A DNA stretch of 64,000 nucleotides from CALKZN01 sp050633785 (lineage in GTDB: Bacteria; Pseudomonadota; Gammaproteobacteria; Arenicellales; Arenicellaceae): NCBI GenBank assembly GCA_050633785.1, contig JBOEHE010000035.1, positions 62,001-126,000 on the forward strand. Reading direction: 5' to 3'. Positions 43,821-53,155 of the stretch are shown here, piece after piece. The notes under the pieces are model-generated. The model had not been told where the DNA came from. It was given only the letters and a program-made list of their open reading frames with translations, and searched no databases. Position 1 is the stretch's first letter, and each line of letters opens with the position of its first letter. A program made the position numbers and the translations under genes.

Positions 43821-43846
43821 AAATGATATGTTGCAACATATCATTT
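43821..43846. promoter_or_regulatory. Zur box (26-bp perfect palindrome)
   Basis: A perfect 26-bp inverted repeat with core GATATGTTGCAACATATC, ending AAAT/ATTT at the outsides. It resembles the gammaproteobacterial Zur consensus (GNNATGTTATAACATNNC). It begins 52 bp upstream of the zinc GTPase start and is the only such palindrome in the zinc region, so it probably controls all five genes. It may also influence the divergent MBL gene. Confidence 0.88.
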
Positions 43847-44074
43847 GTGTTGGCCGCCATCTATTTATCATCAAGGTATGGTTTTGGTTAGAGTCTTTAT
43901 CTGTCAGCACCACAAGGGCAGGCTAATTCAGATGAAATATGGCTCTTTGTTGATGGAGAAGCGGTAGGAGTTTGTTTAAAGATGTCTTTTTTGGCATTTA
44001 AAGTGTCATTAACGCCACTTTTTGATCGCGATTATATCTTTACACTGGTAGATCCACTTAATGCAGGATTTACC

Positions 44075-44869
44075 ATGAAAGTAACACAACTAAGAAATGC
44101 CACTATAGTCCTGGAGTTCGATGATAAGGTTATTCTGGTCGATCCCATGTTGGCTCCTAAGGGAGCAATTCCCACACTTAAATATCTTACCCGGAAACGG
44201 CGGCGTAACCCTTTGGTAGAACTGCCAGAACAGGCAAGCGATATTCTGCCCAAGGTGACTCACTGCCTGATTACTCATTGCCAAAAAGGTCATTTCGACC
44301 ATTTGGATAGAGCAGCAGTTAAATGGCTTCGAGATAAAGAGATTCCAATTATGTGTTCGGAAGATGATGCTGATTTTTTGCGCAAAAAGGGTTTGCAGGT
44401 GCAGGCTCTTTCTCTGCGTCAGGGCAATGTCTTTTTTCGAGGTACGATCGACTTAATTCCCTGCTTGCATGGTAGGGGGGTGGTCGGGAAGATGATGGCC
44501 CATGGTGTGGGTTATTATATTCAGATATCCGGTGAGCCGACGCTTTATATCAGTGGTGATACTGTGTTGACTGAGACAATTAAACGTTTTGTTCTCGAGC
44601 AACAACCCGATGTGATGGTCGTTCCGGCTGGTGGCGCATTATTTGATGTGGGTAGTGAGGTGATCATGGGGTTTGATGATGTTATGGCTGTGAGTCGTCT
44701 AGCAACAGGGACGGTTGTCGCCAATCATCTGGAAGCTCTGGATCATTGTCCAGTAACACGCGAACAGCTTCGCGCTGAAATTGTAAGGCGAGGCGAGGAA
44801 CACCGAATATTGGTGCCCGATGATGGGCAGTCCATGGTTTTCAGTGATGTAAGGTTGAAGGTGAGTTAA
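44075..44869 (+). CDS. MBL-fold metal-dependent hydrolase (UlaG-like), 264 aa
   Basis: Metallo-beta-lactamase fold of the UlaG-like group: LEFDDKVILVDPML at the N-terminus, the metal motif spread as LITHCQKGHFDHLDRAAV, then ISGDTVLT and NHLEALDHCP. The HFDHLD part is the classic HxDH; the first His is displaced. The frame begins at 43982, but ATG 44075 has AGGA at the right distance and the family N-terminus. It converges on fxsA with a 3-bp gap. Substrate unknown. Confidence 0.82.
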   Translation: MKVTQLRNATIVLEFDDKVILVDPMLAPKGAIPTLKYLTRKRRRNPLVELPEQASDILPKVTHCLITHCQKGHFDHLDRAAVKWLRDKEIPIMCSEDDADFLRKKGLQVQALSLRQGNVFFRGTIDLIPCLHGRGVVGKMMAHGVGYYIQISGEPTLYISGDTVLTETIKRFVLEQQPDVMVVPAGGALFDVGSEVIMGFDDVMAVSRLATGTVVANHLEALDHCPVTREQLRAEIVRRGEEHRILVPDDGQSMVFSDVRLKVS

Positions 44870-44872
44870 GGT

Positions 44873-45337
44873 TCAGTTGCCCTTTTCTTTGCTTTCCTGG
44901 CTTTCACGATACTCCCCTTCGATGACCGAACTGTTATCGGTATTATAGTTGCCGTGTCCCTGCGCAGTACCAAAGCTGAAATTCTTAATAATGCCGTTTT
45001 TGAATAAATATTTGATGGCGCCACGTCGTATAGGTGGTGTCAGGCAGGCAAAGCCGATAGCATCGGTGAAAAAACCGGGGGTCAGTAAAAGTGCGCCTGC
45101 AATTAAAATGGCAGCGCCTTCGGCAACTTCCATGGCAGGCATGCCGCCTTGTGATAATTGGGTTTGAACCGAGTTAAGTGTGGAATAACCCTGGGATTTG
45201 ACCAGAGCTGCACCTAGAACAGCCGTGAATACCACCAGCAGAATAGTCCAGAAAGCACCAATAACACCACCTACTTTGATCAGCAGTGTCATCTCGGCAA
45301 TCGGCACCAGCAAAAATAGAATAAATAGATAGCGCAT
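44873..45337 (-). CDS. fxsA: FxsA-family membrane protein, 154 aa
   Basis: Small inner-membrane protein with three or four helices. FxsA motifs: IAEMTLLIKVGGVIG, GAALVKSQGYST, AGALLLTPGFFTDAIGF, and RRGAIKYL. FxsA in E. coli relieves phage T7 exclusion by the F plasmid; its normal role is unknown. The polar C-terminal tail has several acidic residues. Divergent from purD. Confidence 0.88.
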   Translation of the reverse strand: MRYLFILFLLVPIAEMTLLIKVGGVIGAFWTILLVVFTAVLGAALVKSQGYSTLNSVQTQLSQGGMPAMEVAEGAAILIAGALLLTPGFFTDAIGFACLTPPIRRGAIKYLFKNGIIKNFSFGTAQGHGNYNTDNSSVIEGEYRESQESKEKGN

Positions 45338-45477
45338 GGATAAATTATGGGGATGAGTTAGCCCAAGTTCAAGTCAGCATTGCCCGAATGTTCAGCATGA
45401 CAGAATCGACAAGACATTTAGCGTGGCTCAGGCTACAATTTGCGCTTATTTTATAACTCATTAAAGAGACAATATTC

Positions 45478-46779
45478 ATGAAAGTTCTGGTAGTTGGTGG
45501 TGGTGGCAGAGAACATGCTTTGGCGTGGAAATTAGCACAGTCAGCGCAGGTTGATGAGGTTCTGGTCGCTCCAGGTAATGCGGGCACAGAGCATGAGCCT
45601 ATGTTGAGAAACGTTGCTGTCGCTGCTGATGATGTTGATGCTTTATTGCAATTGGCTCAAGCTGAGCAAGTTGGCTTGACGGTTATTGGTCCCGAGGCAC
45701 CTCTGGTGTTGGGTATTGTTGATCGTTTTCAAGACAATGGTCTGGCCTGTTTTGGTCCTTCTCAGGCCGCAGCACAGCTGGAAGGGTCGAAAGCGTTTTG
45801 CAAAGACTTTCTGGCCAGACACGACATACCGACGGCCGCTTATCAGGTTTTTTCAGAGGTCGAACCTGCCTGTGACTATATTGACAGCTGTGTTGCACAA
45901 AGTGGTGTACCTATTGTCGTCAAAGCTGATGGTTTGGCAGCGGGCAAAGGTGTGATCGTTGCACAGACGGTTGTCGAAGCCAAAGCGGCGGTGAACGACA
46001 TGTTGCTGGACAACAAATTCGGTGATGCTGGAGCCAGAGTGGTGGTTGAAGAATTTCTGCAGGGCGAAGAGGCCAGCTTTATCTGCATGGTCGATGGTGA
46101 GAATATTCTGCCCTTGGCTTCATCGCAAGATCATAAGGCGCGTGATAATGGTGACCTTGGCCCCAATACGGGTGGTATGGGCGCCTATTCCCCCGCACCT
46201 GTAGTGACTCAAGAAATGCATGATATGATCATGCAGACTGTTATTGAACCTACAGTTAAAGGCATGGCTGCTGACGGCATTCCTTATACTGGTTTTTTAT
46301 ACGCGGGTGTTATGATCGGCGCCGATGGCCAGCCTAAAGTTCTGGAATATAACTGTCGCTTTGGAGACCCAGAGACACAGCCGATCATGTTCCGCCTGGA
46401 ATCTGATTTTGTGGAACTGTGTCAAGCAGCTCTGGCTGAAAAATTGGATACAGTCACTGCCCAGTGGAAGCCTCAGAGCACAGTGGGAGTGGTGATGGCG
46501 GCTGGCGGTTACCCCGAAAGTTATGCCAAAGGTGATGTCATTTCCGGCATTGATGAGGCTAACTCTGAAAATGTGAAAGTATTTCATGCTGGCACTGCGG
46601 TGCAGGATGGTCAAGTAGTCACCAGTGGTGGTCGGGTACTGTGTGTGACAGCATCGGGAGATACCGTCACTGATGCTCAGGCAACGGCTTATGCTGCCTT
46701 AGAAAAAATTCGGTGGAGCAATGCCTACTACCGCACTGATATTGCTTACCGAGCGATTGCCCGTGAACAAGGCGAATAA
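45478..46779 (+). CDS. purD: Phosphoribosylamine-glycine ligase (GARS), 433 aa
   Basis: ATP-grasp ligase of de novo purine synthesis, joining glycine to phosphoribosylamine. It begins MKVLVVGGGGREHALAW and contains GPEAPLVLGIVD, KADGLAAGKGV, HKARDNGDLGPNTGGMG and YNCRFGDPETQ. Length standard. Usually beside purH, here beside thyA (22-bp gap), which together would give one folate/nucleotide unit. Confidence 0.97.
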   Translation: MKVLVVGGGGREHALAWKLAQSAQVDEVLVAPGNAGTEHEPMLRNVAVAADDVDALLQLAQAEQVGLTVIGPEAPLVLGIVDRFQDNGLACFGPSQAAAQLEGSKAFCKDFLARHDIPTAAYQVFSEVEPACDYIDSCVAQSGVPIVVKADGLAAGKGVIVAQTVVEAKAAVNDMLLDNKFGDAGARVVVEEFLQGEEASFICMVDGENILPLASSQDHKARDNGDLGPNTGGMGAYSPAPVVTQEMHDMIMQTVIEPTVKGMAADGIPYTGFLYAGVMIGADGQPKVLEYNCRFGDPETQPIMFRLESDFVELCQAALAEKLDTVTAQWKPQSTVGVVMAAGGYPESYAKGDVISGIDEANSENVKVFHAGTAVQDGQVVTSGGRVLCVTASGDTVTDAQATAYAALEKIRWSNAYYRTDIAYRAIAREQGE

Positions 46780-46801
46780 TTGAGCGCAGGGGTATAATAC
46801 T

Positions 46802-47710
46802 ATGCACGCTTATCTGGAATTACTAAAAGACGTTCGTGACAACGGCATTGGCAAAGATGATCGAACGGGCACTGGAACACGTAGTGTCTTTGGGCGGCAA
46901 TTACGTTGCAATCTGGCTGATGGCTTTCCTTTGTTGACCACCAAAAAAGTATTCCTGAAAGGTATTATTCATGAGCTGTTGTGGTTTATTCGGGGAGATA
47001 CCAATATTCGTTATCTGGTGGAAAACGGTGTTGGTATCTGGAATGAATGGCCGTTTCAGAATTATTTGAATCGTCAGGGTTTGAGTGAGGGTTTGATTAA
47101 ACATTCTCCTGAGTGGCAGCGGGAACTACAGGTATTTATTGAACAGATTAAACAAGATCAAGGCTTTGCCGAGCAATGGGGTGAATTGGGCCCGGTTTAT
47201 GGTCGGCAGTGGCGTAATTTTTCCGGCATTGACCAACTGGAATGGGTAATCAACGAAATCAAAACCAATCCGACCTCGCGCCGCTTGATAGTCTCAGCTT
47301 GGAACCCCGCTGATATAGAAGAAATGAGCAAAGCAGGCTTGCCGCCCTGTCATACTCTGTTTCAGTTTTATGTGTCAGCGGACAATAAACTCAGTTGTCA
47401 GCTGTATCAACGCAGTGCTGACTTGTTTCTGGGAGTTCCTTTTAATATTGCCAGCTATGCGCTGTTGACGATGATGGTGGCTCAAGTGTGTGGTTTGGAG
47501 CCTGGTGATTTTGTGCATGCCTTTGGGGATGTGCATATCTATAACAATCATGCTGAGCAAATGGATGAACAACTGTCCAGAACCCCCAAAACTCTGCCAA
47601 CTTTGTCATTGAACCCCGACATTGATAGCTTGTTTGATTTCAGCTTTGAGGATTTCACGCTGGAGAATTATGATCCGGAGCCATCAATAAAAGCACCTGT
47701 AGCGGTTTGA
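46802..47710 (+). CDS. thyA: Thymidylate synthase, 302 aa
   Basis: Methylates dUMP to dTMP using 5,10-methylene-tetrahydrofolate. The catalytic Cys lies in LPPCHTLFQFYV; other motifs are DDRTGTGTRSVFG, YGRQWRNF and AQVCGLEPGDFVHAFGDVHIYNNH. It is about 38 residues longer than the 264-aa E. coli enzyme because of an insert after IWNEW (residues ~85-125), a known long form. DHFR (folA) lies 5 kb downstream in the window. Confidence 0.96.
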   Translation: MHAYLELLKDVRDNGIGKDDRTGTGTRSVFGRQLRCNLADGFPLLTTKKVFLKGIIHELLWFIRGDTNIRYLVENGVGIWNEWPFQNYLNRQGLSEGLIKHSPEWQRELQVFIEQIKQDQGFAEQWGELGPVYGRQWRNFSGIDQLEWVINEIKTNPTSRRLIVSAWNPADIEEMSKAGLPPCHTLFQFYVSADNKLSCQLYQRSADLFLGVPFNIASYALLTMMVAQVCGLEPGDFVHAFGDVHIYNNHAEQMDEQLSRTPKTLPTLSLNPDIDSLFDFSFEDFTLENYDPEPSIKAPVAV

Positions 47711-47747
47711 TATTAATGAGGCAAATGTCTGCCTGCCCCGATGTGCA

Positions 47748-48683
47748 TCACAGTTCGGTTTTGCGATAGTTGCCTGGGGTTTCATCAAAGATCCGCTTAA
47801 ATGCTTTGCTGAATGCTGCTGCGGATTCATAACCAACCTCTCTGGCGATATTATCAATAGATGAATCTGACTTTGCCAGCATTTGTTTGGCGTTCTGCAT
47901 GCGCCAGTTAGTCACATATTGCATGGGAGATAAATCGATATATTGCTTAAAGCGATCGGCAAACAAGGATCGCGACATGCTCGATTCCAATGCCAGTTTT
48001 TCAACCGTCCAGTCTGCGGCGTAATTATCATGAAAAGCCTTCAGGCCATTAGATAAATTTTTATCGTTCAATGCTGCAATAAACCCTTTGTTGATAGTTT
48101 TTTGCATGCTCCAGAAACGAATAGCTTGAATGAAGATCACCTCTGATAGGCGTTTGATGATAGCCGAGCTGCCATTGTGCTGTGTTTTAGCTGTGTCAGA
48201 CAAGAATTTTAATGTATCCTTCATCCAAGTTAAGCCAGTCTCGCCACCAGTATTTTCCGGTTTTATGATGCACTCCGGCAAATGAGAAACTAAAGGGTGC
48301 TGGATTTGTTCTGTAAACTCAAAGTGGCCACATACCAGCTGTGTATCATGATGTGATATTTCCTCTCCAATATGAAATATCCCCTGTCCGTTATAATTCG
48401 CTTGAATAAATGCTTCATCCAAGCTCATAGGAGGGCGATCAGATGTGTCGCTCAGGATATGTTGTGCGCCATGTGGAATAACGATCAGATCACCAGAAGA
48501 CAGTCGCCTTGCCTCTTTTTCCCCCTGAATTCGGACCCAGCAAACACCCTGAGTGACATAATGAAAACGAGCGACGTTTTTATACTCAGGAACTTCTACG
48601 CTCCAGGGAGAATGAAAATTAGTGGCAAAATAGAACGTGCCATTAAAGTGCAATGAATCAAGTATTTTGCTAAGAGTGTCCAA
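47748..48683 (-). CDS. AraC-family regulator with cupin domain, 311 aa
   Basis: N-terminal cupin (PF12852-like) sensing domain (YKNVARFHYVTQGVCWVRIQ, GDLIVIPHGAQHIL). C-terminal helix-turn-helix pair (TVEKLALESSMSRSLFADRF, SIDNIAREVGYESAAAFSKAF), ending RIFDETPGNYRK. Divergent from the MAPEG and YHS genes, which may be its targets; that is inference. Confidence 0.9.
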   Translation of the reverse strand: MDTLSKILDSLHFNGTFYFATNFHSPWSVEVPEYKNVARFHYVTQGVCWVRIQGEKEARRLSSGDLIVIPHGAQHILSDTSDRPPMSLDEAFIQANYNGQGIFHIGEEISHHDTQLVCGHFEFTEQIQHPLVSHLPECIIKPENTGGETGLTWMKDTLKFLSDTAKTQHNGSSAIIKRLSEVIFIQAIRFWSMQKTINKGFIAALNDKNLSNGLKAFHDNYAADWTVEKLALESSMSRSLFADRFKQYIDLSPMQYVTNWRMQNAKQMLAKSDSSIDNIAREVGYESAAAFSKAFKRIFDETPGNYRKTEL

Positions 48684-48867
48684 AATATAGGCTCCTGAAT
48701 AAATATACTATTGGAATGTATTGTAGATAAAAATTTACTAAAAATCCTGAAAGAGGATAAAAATATGGACGAATGGACAAAAAATAGAGACTGACAAACA
48801 TCGATAAGGAAATCGTATTTTTTAATAATAAGGCTTCACACAATGAAACTTTCTGGAGAAGAAAATC

Positions 48868-49284
48868 ATGAATGACGTTTATTATTATCTAATTCTTAGC
48901 GGTGTTTTAACTGTATTGCTTTGGACGCCCTACATCGTTGCACGTCTGTTTGTTTGGGGGCCGTTAACCTTTCTGAATAATTACCCTGACAATTTTCCGC
49001 TTGAAAAGCCTCAGCAGCCACTATGGGCTGAACGAGCACAGCGTGCTCACTTAAATATGGTTGAAACCATGCCGGCATTTATAGCAGTAGCCATTGGTTC
49101 CGGTTTTTTAGTTAATGATTCAAATGCCAGCATTGCAAGCATCGCTTCCTGGTGTGCTGTTTTCTTCTGGGCACGTGTTGCTCATGCTGTGGTTTATATC
49201 GCAGGCATTCCATATCTACGCACACCAGTATATCTCATTTCATGGTTGTCAATTTTAGTCATTGCAGCAACGGCAATTCTGTAA
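48868..49284 (+). CDS. MAPEG-family membrane protein, 138 aa
   Basis: Four-helix membrane protein of the MAPEG type (membrane-associated eicosanoid/glutathione metabolism proteins). The segment AERAQRAHLNMVETMPAFIA and the later FWARVAHAVVYIAGIPYLRT are family hallmarks. Good CTGGAGAAG ribosome-binding site. Paired with the YHS gene downstream. Bacterial substrates are unknown. Confidence 0.88.
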   Translation: MNDVYYYLILSGVLTVLLWTPYIVARLFVWGPLTFLNNYPDNFPLEKPQQPLWAERAQRAHLNMVETMPAFIAVAIGSGFLVNDSNASIASIASWCAVFFWARVAHAVVYIAGIPYLRTPVYLISWLSILVIAATAIL

Positions 49285-49345
49285 TTGAAACCTGATTTTG
49301 CATCATCTCAATATTTTAATTTCTACCTGAACAGAGGAAAACATT

Positions 49346-49804
49346 ATGAATATAATCAAAACAACCTTAATAACAATTTCCAGCATTTTATTTATTGCTT
49401 TATCCAGCATATCAATCGCTGCAGAACCTAATAGCGTTGTCGGAGTTGGTGGTTATGACTTGGTCAGTTATCAGACTGGCAAGAAACCCCTGCCTGGCAA
49501 TGGAAATCATGTAGTGCAACATAATGGCGTTAATTATTTATTTTCAAACAAAGCTAATGCGAAAAAATTCAACGCCAATAAAGATAAATATTTGCCTGCC
49601 TACGGTGGTTATTGTGCTTATGGAGCATCGGTAGGCAAGAAGTTCATTGCAGATCCAACGGTTTGGGAAGTTGTCGATGGTAAGTTATATCTGAATCTGG
49701 ACAATGACATTAAATCCCTGTGGGTGAAAGATATATCTGGCAACATTCGAAAAGCTGATAAACACTGGAAATCCATTAAAGAAGTTGCTGCAGCTGATTT
49801 ATAA
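49346..49804 (+). CDS. Exported YHS-domain protein, 152 aa
   Basis: Signal peptide (ILFIALSSISIAA) and a YHS-like domain: VGVGGYDLVSYQTGKKPLPG, VNYLFSNKANAKKFNANKDKYLPAYGGYCAYGASVGKK, ending with VWEVVDGKLYLNLDNDIKSLW. The YCAYG Cys may bind a metal. A strong terminator follows (49820-49848). Co-oriented with the MAPEG gene, 61 bp downstream. Confidence 0.88.
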   Translation: MNIIKTTLITISSILFIALSSISIAAEPNSVVGVGGYDLVSYQTGKKPLPGNGNHVVQHNGVNYLFSNKANAKKFNANKDKYLPAYGGYCAYGASVGKKFIADPTVWEVVDGKLYLNLDNDIKSLWVKDISGNIRKADKHWKSIKEVAAADL

Positions 49805-49819
49805 AAAGTCAGGTGTTCG

Positions 49820-49848
49820 AAAAAAAGGAGCCAACGGCTCCTTTTTTA
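49820..49848. terminator. Bidirectional rho-independent terminator
   Basis: GGAGCC-AAC-GGCTCC stem-loop with an A-tract on the left and TTTTTT on the right. It separates the convergent YHS and lipoprotein genes. Confidence 0.9.
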
Positions 49849-49873
49849 TTTCATACCAGGTGTATTCAACCCT

Positions 49874-50254
49874 TTATCGATAGCCATCTTCTTTGGTATC
49901 AACAATGATCTTAATCAAACGACGGTTGCCGCCGAAGATAAGACGCCCTTCACCTTTATAAAATAATTCCTGCCGATTAGTGTCGCTGCCATAATAAAAG
50001 GGAATCCATGCCTTACCAGTCACATAGGATTTCCGGTCTGTTTCTCTGCCAATCAAGTCATAAATCTGTTGTCCAGACATGCCGAGGCTGATTTTGCTGA
50101 ACTTGCTGCCAGCAGCTGCATTGCTACCATCAATAGTCAGTTCTGTTGACGCAGGCTTTGTGCTTGATGATTCCTTAGTTCCATTGATTGTGCTACAGGC
50201 CGTTAATGTACCCAAACACAAGCTCATGACCAAAACTTTAGTCATATTTTTCAT
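49874..50254 (-). CDS. Small lipoprotein with BamE-like segment, 126 aa
   Basis: A signal ending LTACS (lipobox, Cys20) is followed by a Ser/Thr linker and a folded part with KISLGMSGQQIYDLIG, a pattern seen in BamE/SmpA-like proteins. It ends GNRRLIKIIVDTKED. It could bind outer-membrane components, but the resemblance is limited to that helix-turn. No operon partner. Confidence 0.7.
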   Translation of the reverse strand: MKNMTKVLVMSLCLGTLTACSTINGTKESSSTKPASTELTIDGSNAAAGSKFSKISLGMSGQQIYDLIGRETDRKSYVTGKAWIPFYYGSDTNRQELFYKGEGRLIFGGNRRLIKIIVDTKEDGYR

Positions 50255-50484
50255 AGTGAAAATCCTAGTTTGATAAATTGTGGCGCGATTCTAACACAGT
50301 GACGATACCGTTGTTCAAGCGAAAAATATTGAGTTCAACGATTGTGTTTGAACGCCATTATGAGGCTTGCTGATTTAATTTATCCGGATAGTGGCTTTGA
50401 GATTGGCATTAATTGCAGTGTTTGGTGTAACATTCCGCCTTTACTATTGAACGAGCTACTCTGGTGGCTGTAATACGAGATGTC

Positions 50485-50973
50485 ATGAAAAAGAAAGTTG
50501 CAGTAATAATGGGCTCAAAAAGCGATTGGCCAACCATGCAATCAGCGACCGAAATCATGGATCAACTGGAGGTTGATTACCATGTCGAGGTGGTGTCAGC
50601 TCACCGCACGCCAGATAAATTGATGCAGTTTGCTGAAAATGCTGTCGATAACGGCTTTCAAGTGATCATCGCAGGTGCTGGTGGTGCTGCTCATTTGCCG
50701 GGCATGGCTGCTGCAAAAACACGTATACCAGTGCTTGGAGTGCCGGTTCAGAGCAAAGCCTTAAGCGGCGTTGACAGTCTCTATTCGATCGTGCAAATGC
50801 CTAAAGGCATTGCGGTTGGCACTCTGGCGATTGGCACGGCTGGGGCTTTTAATGCCGGTTTGCTGGCTTGCCAGATATTGGCGAATAATGATGCCGATCT
50901 GGCCGCTCGGCTGGATGCTTTTCGCGCTGCACAAACCCAGACTATTCTGGATGGTGCTGATCCGCGCGATTGA
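50485..50973 (+). CDS. purE: N5-carboxyaminoimidazole ribonucleotide mutase, 162 aa
   Basis: Class I PurE of purine synthesis (N5-CAIR to CAIR). VAVIMGSKSDWPTM, VVSAHRTPDKL, AGAGGAAHLPGMAA and LGVPVQ are signatures. A GTG at 50464 is in frame, but MKKKVAVIMGS at 50485 gives the normal length. It starts the purE-purK-folA-tsaC-hemF-waaA run, all on one strand with short gaps or overlaps. Confidence 0.96.
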   Translation: MKKKVAVIMGSKSDWPTMQSATEIMDQLEVDYHVEVVSAHRTPDKLMQFAENAVDNGFQVIIAGAGGAAHLPGMAAAKTRIPVLGVPVQSKALSGVDSLYSIVQMPKGIAVGTLAIGTAGAFNAGLLACQILANNDADLAARLDAFRAAQTQTILDGADPRD

Positions 50974-51017
50974 TGTTTAGAACAGATTATTAACGATAGA
51001 AGTGCGATATTGATGAT

Positions 51018-52118
51018 ATGAAAACGGTTTGGGTTTTAGGGGCAGGACAACTGGGAGCCATGTTGCGTCAGGCTGGCAATCCACTGGGATTGACAGTGAA
51101 CCCGGTTCAGGCCGATCAGCCGCTCAACACAGTGGACAGCTTGCAGGCTCAGGATGTGGTGACACCTGAAATTGAATCCTGGCCTGAGTCTGAAACAACC
51201 CTGCGCTTGTCGCAGCACAATAACTTCATTAACCGCGATGTGTTTCCAACCATCGCTGACCGCAAAACACAGAAAGAATTGCTCGATCGTTTGAACATTC
51301 CAACTGCCGACTGGCTGCCTGTGGAACAGTCAAGCACTGAGGATGATTTGTATAAGTCACTTGGTGCTGATGTGTTGTTGAAACGTCGCACTGGGGGCTA
51401 TGATGGTCGTGGTCAACACTGGCTGCATCAGGAAACTGACAATACTACTGCCTCCACCATCCCCGGTGACTTCCGAGAACAATCCATTGCTGAAAAAGCG
51501 ATTCCTTTCGATGAGGAAATGTCGGTTATTGGCGTGCGCAGCCGTTCCGGTGAACTGAACTTCTACCCATTGACCCTGAACAAACATGTGAATGGCATTT
51601 TGAAAGCCTCTATTGGTGCCTTGCCTCGTTTGCAGGCTTTGCAGGCACAGGCCGAAGCGATGTTATCCCGATTGCTGAATGATCTTGATTATGTCGGAGT
51701 CATGGCGATGGAATGTTTCCGGGTGGGCGACACCCTGCTGGTCAATGAACTGGCGCCGCGGGTGCACAACTCGGGCCACTGGACTCAGGCAGCAAGCAGC
51801 ATCAATCAATTTGAAGCACATTTGCGCGCCGTTGCAGATCTGCCTTTGCCAGCGATCAACATCAAAGGCCAGGCTGTCATGATCAATCTCGTTGGCCTTG
51901 AATACAATGAAGCGTGGCTGGCCGTTGCCGGAGCTGAACTGTATTGGTACAACAAAGACGTGCGTGCCGGTCGAAAGCTGGGACATATTAATTTCTGCGC
52001 TCCAGAGGCAGACAGTTTGCAGCAACTGGCGCAAACCTTGCCAGAAGAGGACCAGAAGGTTGTGGACTGGGTGCTTGACGAGTTACAAAAGACATCAAAA
52101 GAACAGGTTGGGCTTTAG
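51018..52118 (+). CDS. purK: N5-carboxyaminoimidazole ribonucleotide synthase, 366 aa
   Basis: ATP-grasp enzyme of purine synthesis that uses bicarbonate. Begins VWVLGAGQLGAMLRQAG and contains KRRTGGYDGRGQHWL, VGVMAMECFRVGD and LVNELAPRVHNSGHWT. Its TAG is followed directly by the folA ATG. Normal length. Confidence 0.95.
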   Translation: MKTVWVLGAGQLGAMLRQAGNPLGLTVNPVQADQPLNTVDSLQAQDVVTPEIESWPESETTLRLSQHNNFINRDVFPTIADRKTQKELLDRLNIPTADWLPVEQSSTEDDLYKSLGADVLLKRRTGGYDGRGQHWLHQETDNTTASTIPGDFREQSIAEKAIPFDEEMSVIGVRSRSGELNFYPLTLNKHVNGILKASIGALPRLQALQAQAEAMLSRLLNDLDYVGVMAMECFRVGDTLLVNELAPRVHNSGHWTQAASSINQFEAHLRAVADLPLPAINIKGQAVMINLVGLEYNEAWLAVAGAELYWYNKDVRAGRKLGHINFCAPEADSLQQLAQTLPEEDQKVVDWVLDELQKTSKEQVGL

Positions 52119-52604
52119 ATGGAGATCATTCTAGTCGCCGCAATTGGTCAGAATCGGGAGTTGGGTCTGGACAATCAATTGCTCTGGCAATTGCCGGGTG
52201 ACTTGCCCAGATTCAAAGAAATGACCATGGGGTACCCGATTATCATGGGGCGAAAAACCTTTGATTCTATTGGCCGACCTCTGCCGGGAAGACAAAACAT
52301 CGTGCTGACGCGTAACGCAGAATTTTCTGTTGATGGTTTGACAGTGGCACATACCGTCGAACAAGCCATGCAATTGGTCACAGAGACAAACCTTGATAAG
52401 GTCTTTGTGATTGGTGGCGGCGAAATATACAGTCTGTTCCTGCCACATGCCACGCAACTTGAATTGACGCTGGTGCATGATGCACCGCAAGCAGATGCCT
52501 TTTTCCCAGACTATGACTCCGGGTTTAAAGAAACGGCTCGCATCAGCAATCAAGCTGATACTTTGCACTATGATTACGTCAGCTATTCGCGAATCACTGA
52601 CTAG
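52119..52604 (+). CDS. folA: Dihydrofolate reductase, 161 aa
   Basis: NADPH-dependent reduction of dihydrofolate. IILVAAIGQNRELGLDNQLLW, LPRFKEMTMGYPIIMGRKTFDSIGRPLPGR and VIGGGEIYSLFLPHA are the family markers. ATG immediately follows the purK stop. The end overlaps tsaC by 35 bp. thyA lies 5 kb away rather than adjacent. Confidence 0.96.
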   Translation: MEIILVAAIGQNRELGLDNQLLWQLPGDLPRFKEMTMGYPIIMGRKTFDSIGRPLPGRQNIVLTRNAEFSVDGLTVAHTVEQAMQLVTETNLDKVFVIGGGEIYSLFLPHATQLELTLVHDAPQADAFFPDYDSGFKETARISNQADTLHYDYVSYSRITD

Positions 52605-53151
52605 CCCGGAACTTAAGCGGGCGATTAAGGTCCTGCAACAAGGCGGTGTGATTGCGTATCCTACTGAACATTGCTACGGGCTGGGTTGTGACCCAGACAA
52701 TCAACATGCAGTGCGCAAACTATTATCGATCAAGCAACGCAGCCGCAGACAAGGTGTGCTCCTAATTGCTGCCAGCATCCCACAAGTGAGCAAATATGCC
52801 GTGTTGGATAAGGTGCCTTTTGAAACTGAGATTCGCAGTTCATGGCCAGGGCCATTCACCTGGCTGTTGCCTGCCAGAAGCACCGTTTCCAAATGGGTCA
52901 AGGGCGATCACCCGCTGGTGGCCGTGCGTGTCACGCAACACGCAATCGCAGCACAATTGTGCCGGGTTTATGGTAAAGCGCTGGTGTCAACCAGCGCCAA
53001 TCGCCACAAACGCCCTGCTTTGCTGTCTGCCATTGAGGTGAATGCTGCCATGGGGCAGCAAATAGACTATATCCTGCCAGGCCCTGTAGGCGGCGACAGC
53101 AAACCATCGCAAATTCGTAATGGTATTAGTGGTCAGCTATTGAGACAATAG
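52570..53151 (+). CDS. tsaC: L-threonylcarbamoyladenylate synthase (TsaC/YrdC), 193 aa
   Basis: YrdC/Sua5 domain that makes threonylcarbamoyl-AMP for tRNA t6A modification. GGVIAYPTEHCYGLGCDP, KQRSRRQGVLLIAA, WPGPFTWLLPA and VSTSANRH are signatures. The frame is open from 52477, but ATG 52570 gives the standard length, overlapping folA by 35 bp. TsaC-HemF adjacency is common in gammaproteobacteria. Confidence 0.94.
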   Translation: MITSAIRESLTSPELKRAIKVLQQGGVIAYPTEHCYGLGCDPDNQHAVRKLLSIKQRSRRQGVLLIAASIPQVSKYAVLDKVPFETEIRSSWPGPFTWLLPARSTVSKWVKGDHPLVAVRVTQHAIAAQLCRVYGKALVSTSANRHKRPALLSAIEVNAAMGQQIDYILPGPVGGDSKPSQIRNGISGQLLRQ

Positions 53152-53155
53152 CCTT

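Noticed and set aside
43770..43913. N-terminal extension of the zinc GTPase
   Set aside because: It contains the Zur palindrome and reads as non-conserved sequence; the family start is at 43769.
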